Notes: a model not told the origin generated them from the sequence alone. A stretch of 64,000 bases of DNA from JAIOSM01 sp023143455 (GCA_030632885.1 DAOVTW010000004.1:34036-98035), one strand, 5' to 3'; numbered from the stretch's first letter, positions 7,252 to 16,816 are shown. Numbers and translations: made by a program.

Positions 7252-9907
7252 TTTGTATACTCCATATTTCGTATATGTTTTTTCTTCGATTAAAAGCTTC
7301 TTCTCCACCTTCCATAATAGTAACAATTTGTTTTTGTGTTATAGGATTATCAATTGTACCGCCATGAACATCTATTTTATCCTCAGTATATTTACAGGAA
7401 ATTATTTTTTCACTATCACCCAGTACCGGGATATTGGCATTATGTGTTGCAAATATAAATTGCATCTCACCTTTTAATGTTTTAATTGCCTTTATTACAT
7501 CTTCATAGATAGTTTGATTGTCCAAATCGTCTTCCGGTTGGTCAATTATAAGAACATTTGTTTCTTTTTGAGCGAGAAGGAACAGTATTAATGCAGTAGC
7601 TCTTTGTCCAAGAGAATGGTCTTTAAGTGGCTTTCCATTATACTTAATAGTAAAGCTGTCTTCTACTCTAAAGGTTATTAAATCAAGGATATTGTCATCA
7701 AATCGTTTTTTTAATTCTGCTAACAAACCCTCACTTATATTTAGTTTTCCGCCAAGATTTTTCATATCTCTATAAATTTCAACAAAATCTTTATAAGTAG
7801 ATTTAATTGCCGCATATGTCGCCCCTCTTATTCCGCTCCCTTTAAAAACTTGCTGAAGTTTTTCATAAAATATATCATTGCGGCCTTTGTATTCAACAGA
7901 AATTGAAAGTGAGTTATCGTATTGATTTATCCTTTTTACTTCTTTTTCTAAAACATGGAATTCTTCGTGCCATAAGTTATTAAGTTCAGAGATTTTATCA
8001 TTTAATAATGTTGTATATTCTCCTCTCTTTTTTTCTGACCTATCGATCTCTATCAGCTTTAATTTGGATGTTTCAACCTGTCGATTAAGCTTAAGAAAAT
8101 TATCCGGATTAAGATTAGGAATGTCTATCTCTCGCTTGATTTTAGCGAAATCTTCTTTTAAGCTTTCCTTTTTTTCATTTAATTTGGTAAAGATATCTTT
8201 AAAGGCAGTGTTATATTTAGATATATTTAATTTTATACCATTTAGCTTATTGAATTCAATCACTATTTGTTTAAATAAATTATCAGCTTCAATGAATATT
8301 TCTTTATTTTCCTCTGATTCAAAAGTTGTTTTATTGAAAAAAATTGTATACTCATTTATCAAATATTCAAGTTCATTGTTAAAATCTGAAATTACACTTA
8401 TTGATTCCTTGACTTTTGATTCGTCTAAATCAAATCTGCTTTGTTGACGGAGCTTGTCTTCTACACCTTTTTCTTTATAAATTTTTAATTGATATTTAGC
8501 TTTTTCTTTAGAAGCTTCTATTTCTCGTTTTAATTCATCAAGATTATCTAACTTTTTATAAGCTGATACGCTATCCTCAATTTCACATATTTTTTGATTT
8601 ATTCTTGACTGAACGCTTTCAAGTTTATTCCCAATAAGTTTTTTCACAAGGTCTGCTTCAAAATCAATATTTTTATTGGAAAGATCTTTTTGCCCAAAAT
8701 ACACAGGGGGCACAAACACTGTTTCTACAGATGGAGCATCAACACGACCATTAGAATCATAAATATCTTCTTTTTGCCCATATATTTTTTCTATTCTATA
8801 TTCTTCTTTATGCTCATTAACAACAGTAACAATAACTTTCCCACCACTTTTTAAAACATGCTCAATCAGACTGTTTTTATAATCTCTGTCACTTGCCTGA
8901 TTGCCAAGAGAAATCCCCAGTGTGTAACGAAGTATTTCCAAAACAGAAGATTTGCCACTGCCTCTGATACCAATAAAGTTGTTCAGTTCAGGAGAGAGAT
9001 TTATTTCTATCCGGTCTAACAAGCCACCTTCAAAAGTTATTGACTTAACATAGGCATTGTTTATTTCCGGTTTCTTCTCTGCAACACGATTCTTTCTATC
9101 TGTTAATGAATATTTTACAGCTTCAAAATTATAATCGCCAATTTTAATAAAGGTTTGCTTTTCAATTTCATTACCGTTTTCATCCTTTTGCTTACCTGAA
9201 ACTCCGACTTCATTGAGCTGTTTAGGGTCGGAGCCTTCAAGGAACACAGGTATATTGCCTTCTCCATCAAACCATAATGCAAGCTTGTTTTTCAAATCAA
9301 TTGTTCGTAATTTCTGAAATCCCAATACATTCTTTTTAAAATGTCCATTTTTAGCAATTTGTTGTATTCTTCCTCCATCGAGTTCATTGTAGAAACCATT
9401 TTTCTTTTCGATATGTGCCATTACAACAAAAGAATCACGGCCTGCCTTTCTGTGTTCTCCTAATTTATTGAACAAATCAGAAAGGCTGTATTTACATGGA
9501 GTATTCTCATTCTCTTGGTTTGCTATGCCCTCAAAAGCTGAATTAAGGAACTGTTCAATAAAATTATTATTGTTTTTCACCCAGGATTCATATTGAAAAG
9601 CAATTAAGCAGTGAATACCATTGGAACCATCATTAACAGATAATTCAACACCCGCTATCAGACAAATGTCTTCTTTAAACGCTTTTTTTCTTAGAGCTTT
9701 ATACTCATCCAAATCAAATTTATTGTGGTTTGTAATAATTCCAATTCTAACATTATTTTTCTTAAGCTCTTTGATATATTCTTTTACAAATTCATTATCT
9801 TCACCGTCATACTTAAATTCTTTATCTGCTTTTGTATGAAGGTGAAAGTCCGCTTTTAACCAAACAGAACCATTTTTAAAAAAACTATTTTCGTTTACCA
9901 TGTTCAC
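7238..9907 (-). CDS. PHP-domain / SMC-like ATPase (TrlF-like)
   Basis: This 889-residue protein has an N-terminal PHP phosphoesterase domain (DFHLHT at 20-25, NHNKFD near 60, an AHIEKK histidine near 164). An ABC/SMC-type ATPase follows, with Walker A GIRGSGKS at 313-320, a long coiled-coil insertion (about 430-680), a LGQRATALILFLLA signature and a Walker B LIIDQPEDDLDN near 795. A FATHNANI switch histidine completes the site. The architecture fits the TrlF-like family of AAA-like ATPases often found with restriction loci. It probably senses or binds DNA ends and uses the PHP centre for hydrolysis (inference). The start is GTG at 9907, whose GTGA overlaps the stop of the upstream chimera; an ATG six bases later is possible. 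Confidence 0.88.
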   Translation of the reverse strand: MNMVNENSFFKNGSVWLKADFHLHTKADKEFKYDGEDNEFVKEYIKELKKNNVRIGIITNHNKFDLDEYKALRKKAFKEDICLIAGVELSVNDGSNGIHCLIAFQYESWVKNNNNFIEQFLNSAFEGIANQENENTPCKYSLSDLFNKLGEHRKAGRDSFVVMAHIEKKNGFYNELDGGRIQQIAKNGHFKKNVLGFQKLRTIDLKNKLALWFDGEGNIPVFLEGSDPKQLNEVGVSGKQKDENGNEIEKQTFIKIGDYNFEAVKYSLTDRKNRVAEKKPEINNAYVKSITFEGGLLDRIEINLSPELNNFIGIRGSGKSSVLEILRYTLGISLGNQASDRDYKNSLIEHVLKSGGKVIVTVVNEHKEEYRIEKIYGQKEDIYDSNGRVDAPSVETVFVPPVYFGQKDLSNKNIDFEADLVKKLIGNKLESVQSRINQKICEIEDSVSAYKKLDNLDELKREIEASKEKAKYQLKIYKEKGVEDKLRQQSRFDLDESKVKESISVISDFNNELEYLINEYTIFFNKTTFESEENKEIFIEADNLFKQIVIEFNKLNGIKLNISKYNTAFKDIFTKLNEKKESLKEDFAKIKREIDIPNLNPDNFLKLNRQVETSKLKLIEIDRSEKKRGEYTTLLNDKISELNNLWHEEFHVLEKEVKRINQYDNSLSISVEYKGRNDIFYEKLQQVFKGSGIRGATYAAIKSTYKDFVEIYRDMKNLGGKLNISEGLLAELKKRFDDNILDLITFRVEDSFTIKYNGKPLKDHSLGQRATALILFLLAQKETNVLIIDQPEDDLDNQTIYEDVIKAIKTLKGEMQFIFATHNANIPVLGDSEKIISCKYTEDKIDVHGGTIDNPITQKQIVTIMEGGEEAFNRRKNIYEIWSIQNESY

Positions 9908-10305
9908 ACCACCTTAAACTCAATCCTGGCATCTTTCATCTGCAATGCAGTATTGGTTTTTAATTGGTCATTGTTATCAAACAAACGATCTATTGTATAG
10001 ACAGTTCGAAGATATACATATGTTTTACTGGTACCAGTCTCCATCTCCACAGAAAAATTCATGCCATCCAGTTTTTCGCTAACAGTCAACTCGTTCTTTT
10101 TTTGAATTCCCTGAATATTTTCTAAAATCTGTTCTTCGTTGATTTGTAGTTGGTTACCTACACCACCATCCTGGAACAGACTGTTGCCTGTACTGATTGA
10201 AAAACTGAAATCCCCATGATTTAACGGTTGCCCTTCAAATATGCCGACGATTGAATTTATAGCATCATGCTGGAATTGTTGATTAGGGTCAAAATGGAGT
10301 TTCAA
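9904..10305 (-). pseudogene. Chimeric scar ORF: Res N-terminus fused in frame to Mod C-terminus
   Basis: The first ~103 residues closely match the N-terminus of the intact Res (start MKLHFDPNQQ; differences such as NHGDF for NNGDF and NEEQ for SEEQ). The last 30 residues (TIDRLFDNND to ARIEFKVV) are identical to the C-terminus of the Mod protein encoded at 14022-15881. The Walker A motif here reads GTSKT instead of GTGKT, so even the Res part is inactive. The junction lies near base 9998-10003. The ORF keeps four-base overlaps with both neighbours and is probably still translated. It is best explained as a deletion between a res gene and a downstream mod gene in a tandem pair of type III operons. 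Confidence 0.92.
9908..9997 (-). repeat. 90-bp direct repeat, copy 1 (3' end of mod)
   Basis: This stretch is identical base for base to 14026-14115. It encodes the last 30 residues of Mod, here as the tail of the chimeric ORF. Identity ends abruptly on both sides. Confidence 0.9.
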
Positions 10306-10988
10306 TTTGATTGCTCCATATTCTTGGAAAAATCAAACATTAAATGATATAGTTTAATTTCTTTTTCCTTAACACTTCCATGAGTCGAACAATAAGAATA
10401 AGTGAATGTTTTAATAAAATTGACAGATTTTAAATTGTTTGTAGTATTTGCATTTTTAAAATCATCTTTTAACAACCTATTAATATTTTTTATATTATCA
10501 GCGATGTTCATTCTTGCAACAATAAATCCTATCATGCCATTTATACCAGTGTGAGATAAATATTGTCCTGTAACAAATCGCATTATTCCATTTTGAATAT
10601 ACTTTGCATTTAAACCCGTCGCTCCAGTTATATTTTGATCGTCCAGTCTTTTACATTCTATACTATAATATGAATTACTTTCAATAAATGTATTTTGCGT
10701 TGAAATTTTATAGTCCAAAAAACCAATTGCATTTCCATCTTTATCGTATTCAGCCACCTCGCAATCAAATATGTAGTATGTTAATTTTAAAATCGCTCTT
10801 ATTGTATTATTATTTAAATAATTATTATATAAAATATCCCTTATTTTATTTTCATTATTAGGAACACGAACTTTATCTTTTACCATCATCTGATAACAAG
10901 TTGTAATTTTTGTAAGAATATTTTTAAATTCTGTTTCATAAATTTCAGGCGAAGAAGCAAATAAAGAGGCATCGAGTGTGTTATCCAT
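10302..10988 (-). CDS. Putative PD-(D/E)xK nuclease-like protein in R-M cargo block
   Basis: The 228-residue protein belongs to no family I can name. In the middle it has a strand-like FLDYKIS followed about 18 residues later by SIECKRLD. The D...ECK spacing and hydrophobic strands fit a PD-(D/E)xK restriction-endonuclease core. An N-terminal helical segment contains NENKIRDILYNNYL, a pattern common in such nucleases. I chose ATG 10988, which has GAGGTG six bases upstream and overlaps the methyltransferase stop by eight bases. Its position straight after an adenine methyltransferase suggests the pair is a self-contained R-M unit, with this as the cutter (inference). Confidence 0.6.
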   Translation of the reverse strand: MDNTLDASLFASSPEIYETEFKNILTKITTCYQMMVKDKVRVPNNENKIRDILYNNYLNNNTIRAILKLTYYIFDCEVAEYDKDGNAIGFLDYKISTQNTFIESNSYYSIECKRLDDQNITGATGLNAKYIQNGIMRFVTGQYLSHTGINGMIGFIVARMNIADNIKNINRLLKDDFKNANTTNNLKSVNFIKTFTYSYCSTHGSVKEKEIKLYHLMFDFSKNMEQSN

Positions 10989-13900
10989 GGTACACCTCTT
11001 TACCGGCTTTAAGTATCGCATTCATAAATTCATCAACATCTAAATAAGCAATGGCTTTATGCCAGAGTTTTTTCTCGTTCGGCTTGATGATATAGAAACC
11101 ATTTTTTTCAAAACCGCGTATATCTTTTTGAATAAATAATTTCTCAGTGATTTTCTGAGTACCCAATGATGCCATTTTATTTAAAAGTTCTTGATTCTTT
11201 TTTTCTTGCCATTCGATTATTTGCTTATCAGAGGTATTGTTTGGCACAACTTTAAAAAATATTCCGATAATATTATTTGTGTGCCATATTTGAGTTTTTA
11301 GATGTTTTCCTTTAAATGAATTTTTAAAACGCAATAGATATGTTTTGGCATATTCTTCTAATAAAATATCTCGAAATGGAATAGAGGAAAAAAGCTTATC
11401 TTCATATCCCCTGTGTCGCATAATTAGGGGGATCGTCACATTAACGGCATAATCAACAAGTGTAACTTCCTGTTCATTTAGATTAAAGCTGTTCAATACT
11501 TCCTTATTAAGGACATCTACTACCTCCTGTTTTTCAATTTCTAATGAGGAAACATTGGGATTTAATAGTCTTTGTTTTTCTTCGTAAATACGCTGACTGA
11601 TATTTTCAATTTGTTTTATTATTTTTTTAATTTTAGAATTATCAATATAGGGGAATTCCCATTTTTCTTTGTCATTCACTTGTTGTTCTATCATGATTCC
11701 AACAGTAGAGCTTTTTATAAGTATGAAATATGAGAATAATGTTGAATACAACAACCCTGCTAATTGATAATAGTTAAGTTCATTATTCTTTCCGATTGCT
11801 TTGATAGACGTTATTTTATCTGTAAATAATATTTTCCGTTTAAAAGAGATTACAGGAATTGACCTTAAGCAGGTATCAACAGTTTCTTTTAAAAGTAAAA
11901 CGGGAGAGGTGAATACTTCCTTTACAATTTTTTCATCTTCACGATAAATATATCCGACACATTTCTCTGTCCATTTCTCAAGTTGTGGAATAATAAAAAA
12001 AGGCTCAATTTGCCCACGTTTTTTTATGTCTAAAAAATCCCACCCAATTAATTCTTCAGTATTAATTTTTTTCTTCCCATCTCTTCTTTTTAACCCTTGT
12101 TTAACTAAATAATTATTTTTATCACTAATAATATCCTTTATGGTTGCATAATCTTCTTTCAATCTTTTTATTAAATTGAAATCTAAATAACTCCCGTAAA
12201 TCAGTACTTTCCAGAGCCAGTCATCGTCCATAAGCTTTTTCTGAATCACCTCTTTAATATCTGGTCTTTGTAAAACAAATATTTTAAACAAAGAAAAAAG
12301 GCGGTTCGGTTTCAAACAAAGGTGGGTTAATTCATTTGAAGCAGTATCTTTCCCATGAGAATATCTGAAAAAAAGGATGGCAGCAGGGGCAATTGCTGTA
12401 TCATTTGATTTATTAAAAATCTCTCTTCTCACCGGGGCTAATTCAAAGACCTTATCTAAGAAGAAATTGTATAAAAAATATTCTCTAAATTTTTTCGCAT
12501 TGAGATTATATAATGTTTTACTATTAATAATCAAAGCACATTTTGTCCTCTTGCCACTAAAATCACTGCTTCTCAATAAAAAGGCCTGTGCTATTTCTTT
12601 ATTACTAATGCATATTTCAGTCTCTTCCTTATTTTCTTTTTGTTTTCGTTTTTCAATATATTTCAAAAACAAATTATCTTGAGATGCACCACCCTTCCAT
12701 GGAGGATTCCCAATAATGAAATTAAAATTAATTTCATTAAAAATTTTATTATATTCTTTTTTTTCGTTAAAAAAATCAGCAATATGAAAATTACCATTTT
12801 GTATTAAATGAGGAAATTTAAAAGTTTCAATATCTTTTGGTTCTTGATAATCAAGCAGAGCCAGGTAAACAGAAAAAATTGCCACATTAATAGCATTTGG
12901 GTCTTTATCGATACCAAAGACATTATTTTCCGCAAGTTGTTTTAAAACGTGTTTAGTAATTTTATTATTGTTTAATTCTTTATATCTTTCAATAATCCGT
13001 CTTAACGTTTCAACCAGAAAAATACCTGAACCGCATGAGGGGTCAAGAGTTTTGCAATTATATTCCTTAGGATTATCCTGAAAATATTTCTCAACAGTCT
13101 CCGCAAGGATATAATCCACAAGAAATTTTGGTGTATAATATGCCCCTTTTTCAGCCTGATTTTCTTTGCCGATAAAATGTTCATACACATTACTGATAAA
13201 TTCAACAGGAATTATAGAAAAATCGTATATATCAAAAAGAGATTGTTGACTGCTGGATAGTTGAGTCCCCTTCAATAAATCCTGAAGAACAGTAAATACT
13301 TTCTTATCAATATTTTGCAATTCATCATGATTAAGAAGAAAAGCTTCACCATTAAATTTTTCTTTAAAATACTCAAAAAAATTAATCAATTCTGCCTTAT
13401 TATCGAAGAGCGTGCAAAACTCATCTTTTGTCCATTTTCGTATTGGTCCATTAAATTTAATTTTCACGCCTCGGTCTATCAAATAGCGAACAAATATACA
13501 TTTGCCAATAAGCGCGTTTGCTAAGGGATCTTTAATATTGTGATCATTAATAAGAATATTGCGGGCATCTCTGATATTCTTAAGAAGATAAAAATCAACT
13601 CGACTCTGCTGTTTAAGTTTATTTTGATATTGCTCTAAAGACTTTCCTGTAACAAGTTCAAAATAAGAGAAATTATTAAGGTTTTTACTGTCCTCTAATT
13701 TATCTAGAACAGATTTGTTTTTCAAATAAGAAAATCCATTGAATATTTCTACGGTATTAGGTTCATTAATAATAACAATGGGAGATTCGTTGAAATTCCA
13801 AATAGCTTTAAAAAGTTCATTTTTATTTTGGGGTGAATTGTAAAATAGAATCAAAGGCTTTTTATCAAAGCAAAAGAATGCATCTGGTTCAAATAGTTTT

Positions 13901-14019
13901 TCTTCAATTAAGTATTCCAGCCGTTTAGGCAATTTACCTTTCCATTGCCCTTCTTTAATAATACAAAGACCATTTTCAGGCGTCAAATTCAATCTGCTAT
14001 AAATTTCTTTTAAGCCCAT
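10981..14019 (-). CDS. Eco57I-like N6-adenine DNA methyltransferase (possible type IIG-like R-M protein)
   Basis: The 1012-residue protein has a gamma-type N6-adenine methyltransferase core. GAYYTP (292-297) is the X motif, DPSCGSG (326-332) binds AdoMet, and NPPW (438-441) is the catalytic motif IV. About 290 residues precede the core and about 550 follow, the latter presumably target recognition and helical domains. I cannot see a convincing PD-(D/E)xK motif in the N-terminus, so restriction may depend on the ECK-containing protein encoded next. It starts two bases after the mod stop and continues the same operon. It resembles Eco57I/PglX-type enzymes, but no other BREX gene is present, so a BREX assignment is unlikely. 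Confidence 0.82.
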   Translation of the reverse strand: MGLKEIYSRLNLTPENGLCIIKEGQWKGKLPKRLEYLIEEKLFEPDAFFCFDKKPLILFYNSPQNKNELFKAIWNFNESPIVIINEPNTVEIFNGFSYLKNKSVLDKLEDSKNLNNFSYFELVTGKSLEQYQNKLKQQSRVDFYLLKNIRDARNILINDHNIKDPLANALIGKCIFVRYLIDRGVKIKFNGPIRKWTKDEFCTLFDNKAELINFFEYFKEKFNGEAFLLNHDELQNIDKKVFTVLQDLLKGTQLSSSQQSLFDIYDFSIIPVEFISNVYEHFIGKENQAEKGAYYTPKFLVDYILAETVEKYFQDNPKEYNCKTLDPSCGSGIFLVETLRRIIERYKELNNNKITKHVLKQLAENNVFGIDKDPNAINVAIFSVYLALLDYQEPKDIETFKFPHLIQNGNFHIADFFNEKKEYNKIFNEINFNFIIGNPPWKGGASQDNLFLKYIEKRKQKENKEETEICISNKEIAQAFLLRSSDFSGKRTKCALIINSKTLYNLNAKKFREYFLYNFFLDKVFELAPVRREIFNKSNDTAIAPAAILFFRYSHGKDTASNELTHLCLKPNRLFSLFKIFVLQRPDIKEVIQKKLMDDDWLWKVLIYGSYLDFNLIKRLKEDYATIKDIISDKNNYLVKQGLKRRDGKKKINTEELIGWDFLDIKKRGQIEPFFIIPQLEKWTEKCVGYIYREDEKIVKEVFTSPVLLLKETVDTCLRSIPVISFKRKILFTDKITSIKAIGKNNELNYYQLAGLLYSTLFSYFILIKSSTVGIMIEQQVNDKEKWEFPYIDNSKIKKIIKQIENISQRIYEEKQRLLNPNVSSLEIEKQEVVDVLNKEVLNSFNLNEQEVTLVDYAVNVTIPLIMRHRGYEDKLFSSIPFRDILLEEYAKTYLLRFKNSFKGKHLKTQIWHTNNIIGIFFKVVPNNTSDKQIIEWQEKKNQELLNKMASLGTQKITEKLFIQKDIRGFEKNGFYIIKPNEKKLWHKAIAYLDVDEFMNAILKAGKEVYHG

Positions 14020-14021
14020 AT

Positions 14022-15881
14022 CTATACCACCTTAAACTCAATCCTGGCATCTTTCATCTGCAATGCAGTATTGGTTTTTAATTGGTCATTGTTATCAAAC
14101 AAACGATCTATTGTAATTACCTTTTGAGGTTTTAGATCAACAATAGTTTTAACAATTTCCTTATTTATCTTTTCAAGAATCAATACCATTTCAGTATCAT
14201 TCACAAGATAAAGCCCGTCTTTTTGTTCAATTTTTGCAGTAAGTGAAACACCAGATTTCAAAAGCAATTCATAGAAAACAGCTTCGAGCTTAGCGCTTTC
14301 ATTCAACGGCTCTATGTGAAGCTGCAATTGTTCAACAAGCTGCTCTTTGTTATCAATCTTTGTTTGCCAGATTTTAAAATTTGATTCTTGCAATTTAAAA
14401 ACCTTAAATCCTAAATCCTGCTTTTTACCATTGTCAAACAAATCAAGTTGACTACCCTGCTCTTCTTTATTTTTTTTAACGACACGACGAATGCGCTCTT
14501 TTCCTATTTCAGCAATGGTTTTATATCCGGCTTTGTAAGCTTCTGATCTTTCATCACATTTTTCAGGTAGTTGAACGCAGATGAATTTGAGTTTACTTCC
14601 ATTTTCTCTATTTATATCAAATGCTGCATGAGCGGTTGGACACGATCCTGAAAAAAAATCTAGAATTATTGAATCATTTTTATCATTTATACCTTGCGAC
14701 ACAAGTTCCTTAATTATATTAGTTGATTTTGGAAATTCAAAAGCTCTAAATCCAAATATTCTTTCAATTTCATTGGTTCCAGTTCTAGTATAAATTTTTC
14801 CGCCAATAATAGAAGAAAATCCAGTATATTCTTCTTTTAATTCAGACAAAAAAAGCTTTCTGCGTGGTCTTCCATTCGAATTTGCAGGCCATAATATTTT
14901 ATTTTCTTCAATTAATCTATTCATTGAATGCTTGTCATATCTCCAACCTAGTATAGGTTTTCCATAATTAATTTTTGTTTTAGGATTTATTAGATTATAA
15001 TGACAATTTGGCCTTTGGCTCTCTGGCAGGATACCCACCATATTTGCGCTTGCCCAATCCCCTCTTTGATCATTATCAGGGTTTTTATATTGTGATAAAT
15101 TCCTTTCGCTCCCTCGAATTTTTCTTCCATAACATATAACATATTCATGATCAACAGATGCACCTGTAATATTTCTGTTATCTTTATTTTGTCTACTTTT
15201 CCATACAAATTCAGCAATAAAATTCTCTTCTCCAAAAACCTCATTCATCAAAAGCCGCAAATTATGCACTTCATTATCATCAATACTTACAAAAATTACA
15301 CCATCATCTCTCAAAAGGTTTCTTGCCAGAAAAAGTCTTGGATACATCATAGAAAGCCAATTACTATGATAATGCCCACTGTCTTTACTGTTTTTTCTAA
15401 ACAAACCTTCTCTTGTCATAAATCCGGTTTCGTCTTTATCTCCTATTCTGCTCAAATATTCTTCTTTACTTTCAGAAAATTTATCCGGGTAAATAAAAGT
15501 GTCGTTACCTGTATTGTATGGTGGATCAATGTATATCATCTTAATTTTGCCAAAGTAGGATTTCTGCAAAACTTTCAAAACTTCAAGATTCTCACCTTCA
15601 ATAAAAACATTTTCTGTTGAATCAAAATTGATGGATTCATCTTTATAAGGAACCAGTGTCGCAGTAGTGGGAGATTGCAAAACCCGGAAGGCATCGGATT
15701 TGCCTGCCCAGCTTAAAACATAGCGTTCATTTTTAAATTCTATATCCTCGCCTAAACAGGCTTTCAATTTTTCCCAATCAATCTTGTTTTCTGTGAAGGC
15801 TTCAGGGACAATTTCTTTAAGCTTATTCAATTTTTCTTCGGTAATATTTAACGATTTTCCATCCATTATGCTTATATCCAT
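14022..15881 (-). CDS. Type III DNA methyltransferase, Mod subunit
   Basis: The 619-residue protein is a beta-class adenine methyltransferase. The catalytic DPPYNTG is at 119-125 and, circularly permuted, the AdoMet motif ILDFFSGSCPTAHA is at about 406-419. The usual GSGTT is replaced by GSCPT, a variation I believe occurs in related enzymes. The central 200-390 region is the expected target-recognition domain. Mod methylates one adenine in an asymmetric site and guides Res. It heads the minus-strand operon that ends in res 12 kb away. The start is ATG 15881 or ATG 15866; the first has no Shine-Dalgarno, the second a weak GGAT. Confidence 0.93.
   Translation of the reverse strand: MDISIMDGKSLNITEEKLNKLKEIVPEAFTENKIDWEKLKACLGEDIEFKNERYVLSWAGKSDAFRVLQSPTTATLVPYKDESINFDSTENVFIEGENLEVLKVLQKSYFGKIKMIYIDPPYNTGNDTFIYPDKFSESKEEYLSRIGDKDETGFMTREGLFRKNSKDSGHYHSNWLSMMYPRLFLARNLLRDDGVIFVSIDDNEVHNLRLLMNEVFGEENFIAEFVWKSRQNKDNRNITGASVDHEYVICYGRKIRGSERNLSQYKNPDNDQRGDWASANMVGILPESQRPNCHYNLINPKTKINYGKPILGWRYDKHSMNRLIEENKILWPANSNGRPRRKLFLSELKEEYTGFSSIIGGKIYTRTGTNEIERIFGFRAFEFPKSTNIIKELVSQGINDKNDSIILDFFSGSCPTAHAAFDINRENGSKLKFICVQLPEKCDERSEAYKAGYKTIAEIGKERIRRVVKKNKEEQGSQLDLFDNGKKQDLGFKVFKLQESNFKIWQTKIDNKEQLVEQLQLHIEPLNESAKLEAVFYELLLKSGVSLTAKIEQKDGLYLVNDTEMVLILEKINKEIVKTIVDLKPQKVITIDRLFDNNDQLKTNTALQMKDARIEFKVV
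14026..14115 (-). repeat. 90-bp direct repeat, copy 2 (3' end of intact mod)
   Basis: This is the 3' end of the intact mod gene and is identical to 9908-9997 (offset 4118). The two copies bracket the methyltransferase/nuclease cargo plus the Res-like fragment, so homologous recombination between them would excise about 4.1 kb. Confidence 0.9.
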
Positions 15882-15909
15882 TATTTAATATAGCTGTTTG
15901 TTTTTTTTA

Positions 15910-15934
15910 ACTTGAATATTGAATATTATCAAGT
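15910..15934. promoter_or_regulatory. 25-bp imperfect dyad upstream of mod
   Basis: ACTTGA and TCAAGT arms are separated by 13 bases that contain a second, offset ATATT/AATAT pair. The dyad lies 29 bases upstream of the mod start codon, where the operon promoter should be. It is a candidate operator or a hairpin in the leader; no regulator is identified. Confidence 0.35.
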
Positions 15935-16108
15935 GAAACTTCTTTTAATGATTATTAATTCAAGAGTTACGTGTCGTTAATTTACAAAAGCCATGAAATG
16001 GAATTACATTATTAAACAAGCAAAATACAAATAGGCATTCTTAAATATATTCATTAATGCTAATATAGCCTCCACAAAATCTTGGGGTTAATAAAAGGAG
16101 AAAACATA

Positions 16109-16795
16109 GTGTTTGAAGAGTCAAAACCAAAAATATCAAAACTGAATATAATCACAATAATTTTAATAGTTCTATTTTCTCTTACTCTATTTTTGCGCCA
16201 TGAACGTATATGCGCATTGATTTACCCTGCTCCTGTCAAACTATATCGTGCAATACTTGGTGACAAAACAAAGAATTTTAGAGAGCAAAAATTAGGCAGC
16301 AGTCATGTGATTAATTTTCAATTTAAAGAAAATAAAAAATCCCTTGGTGAACTCTATTCGTTGACTGATGTTAAATTTATCCCTGAAAATAAAGCTTTAC
16401 CAATATGGAAAGGTGAAGATAAACCCGGAACCTGGAATCAAAATACAGCTGCCGTTGAAAACATGCAAAGATTTAGAATCAGGCTTGCCATACCTGTGCC
16501 TGATGATAAAAAACTCGAGGACCATACAATAAAGGGAATTTTGCATTTCAAACTAGCCTACCCTGTTCTTATTAAATACACGGAAAAAATAAGCTCTATC
16601 AAGTCAGAGATATGGGAAAAACCTATTTCTGTACACATTTTTTCTAAAAATGAACTAAATGAATTATCAAGTTTAACAAATCAAATGATGAAAGTTTGGA
16701 TTATCTGCCTTGGTCTCTTCTTTTTTCCTGTTTTATTAATATTTTCAAAATATTTGAAAGAATATAAAAAAGCACACCCAGCTAAAATTGCATAA
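16109..16795 (+). CDS. Uncharacterised membrane protein with two terminal TM helices
   Basis: The 228-residue protein has a TM helix near residues 14-32, an extracytoplasmic domain of about 145 residues and a second TM helix near 193-213 followed by a short basic tail. I do not recognise the family. The start is GTG 16109, which has AGGAG nine bases upstream; a TTG further 5' lacks a ribosome site. The gene lies between the defence island and hypC on the hyp strand, with a 96-base gap before hypC, so it may belong to either neighbourhood. Base composition resembles the hyp genes. Confidence 0.6.
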   Translation: MFEESKPKISKLNIITIILIVLFSLTLFLRHERICALIYPAPVKLYRAILGDKTKNFREQKLGSSHVINFQFKENKKSLGELYSLTDVKFIPENKALPIWKGEDKPGTWNQNTAAVENMQRFRIRLAIPVPDDKKLEDHTIKGILHFKLAYPVLIKYTEKISSIKSEIWEKPISVHIFSKNELNELSSLTNQMMKVWIICLGLFFFPVLLIFSKYLKEYKKAHPAKIA

Positions 16796-16816
16796 GAGGG
16801 TTGTATAAAATAGCCT

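Noticed and set aside
10981..14019. BREX PglX methyltransferase
   Set aside because: The motif set is PglX-like, but no pglZ, brxA/B/C or brxL gene is nearby and the gene lies inside a type III operon.
14780..14800. Loss-of-function change in Mod AdoMet motif (GSCPT for GSGTT)
   Set aside because: I believe similar variants occur in active beta-class methyltransferases and the rest of the enzyme is intact, so inactivation is not claimed.
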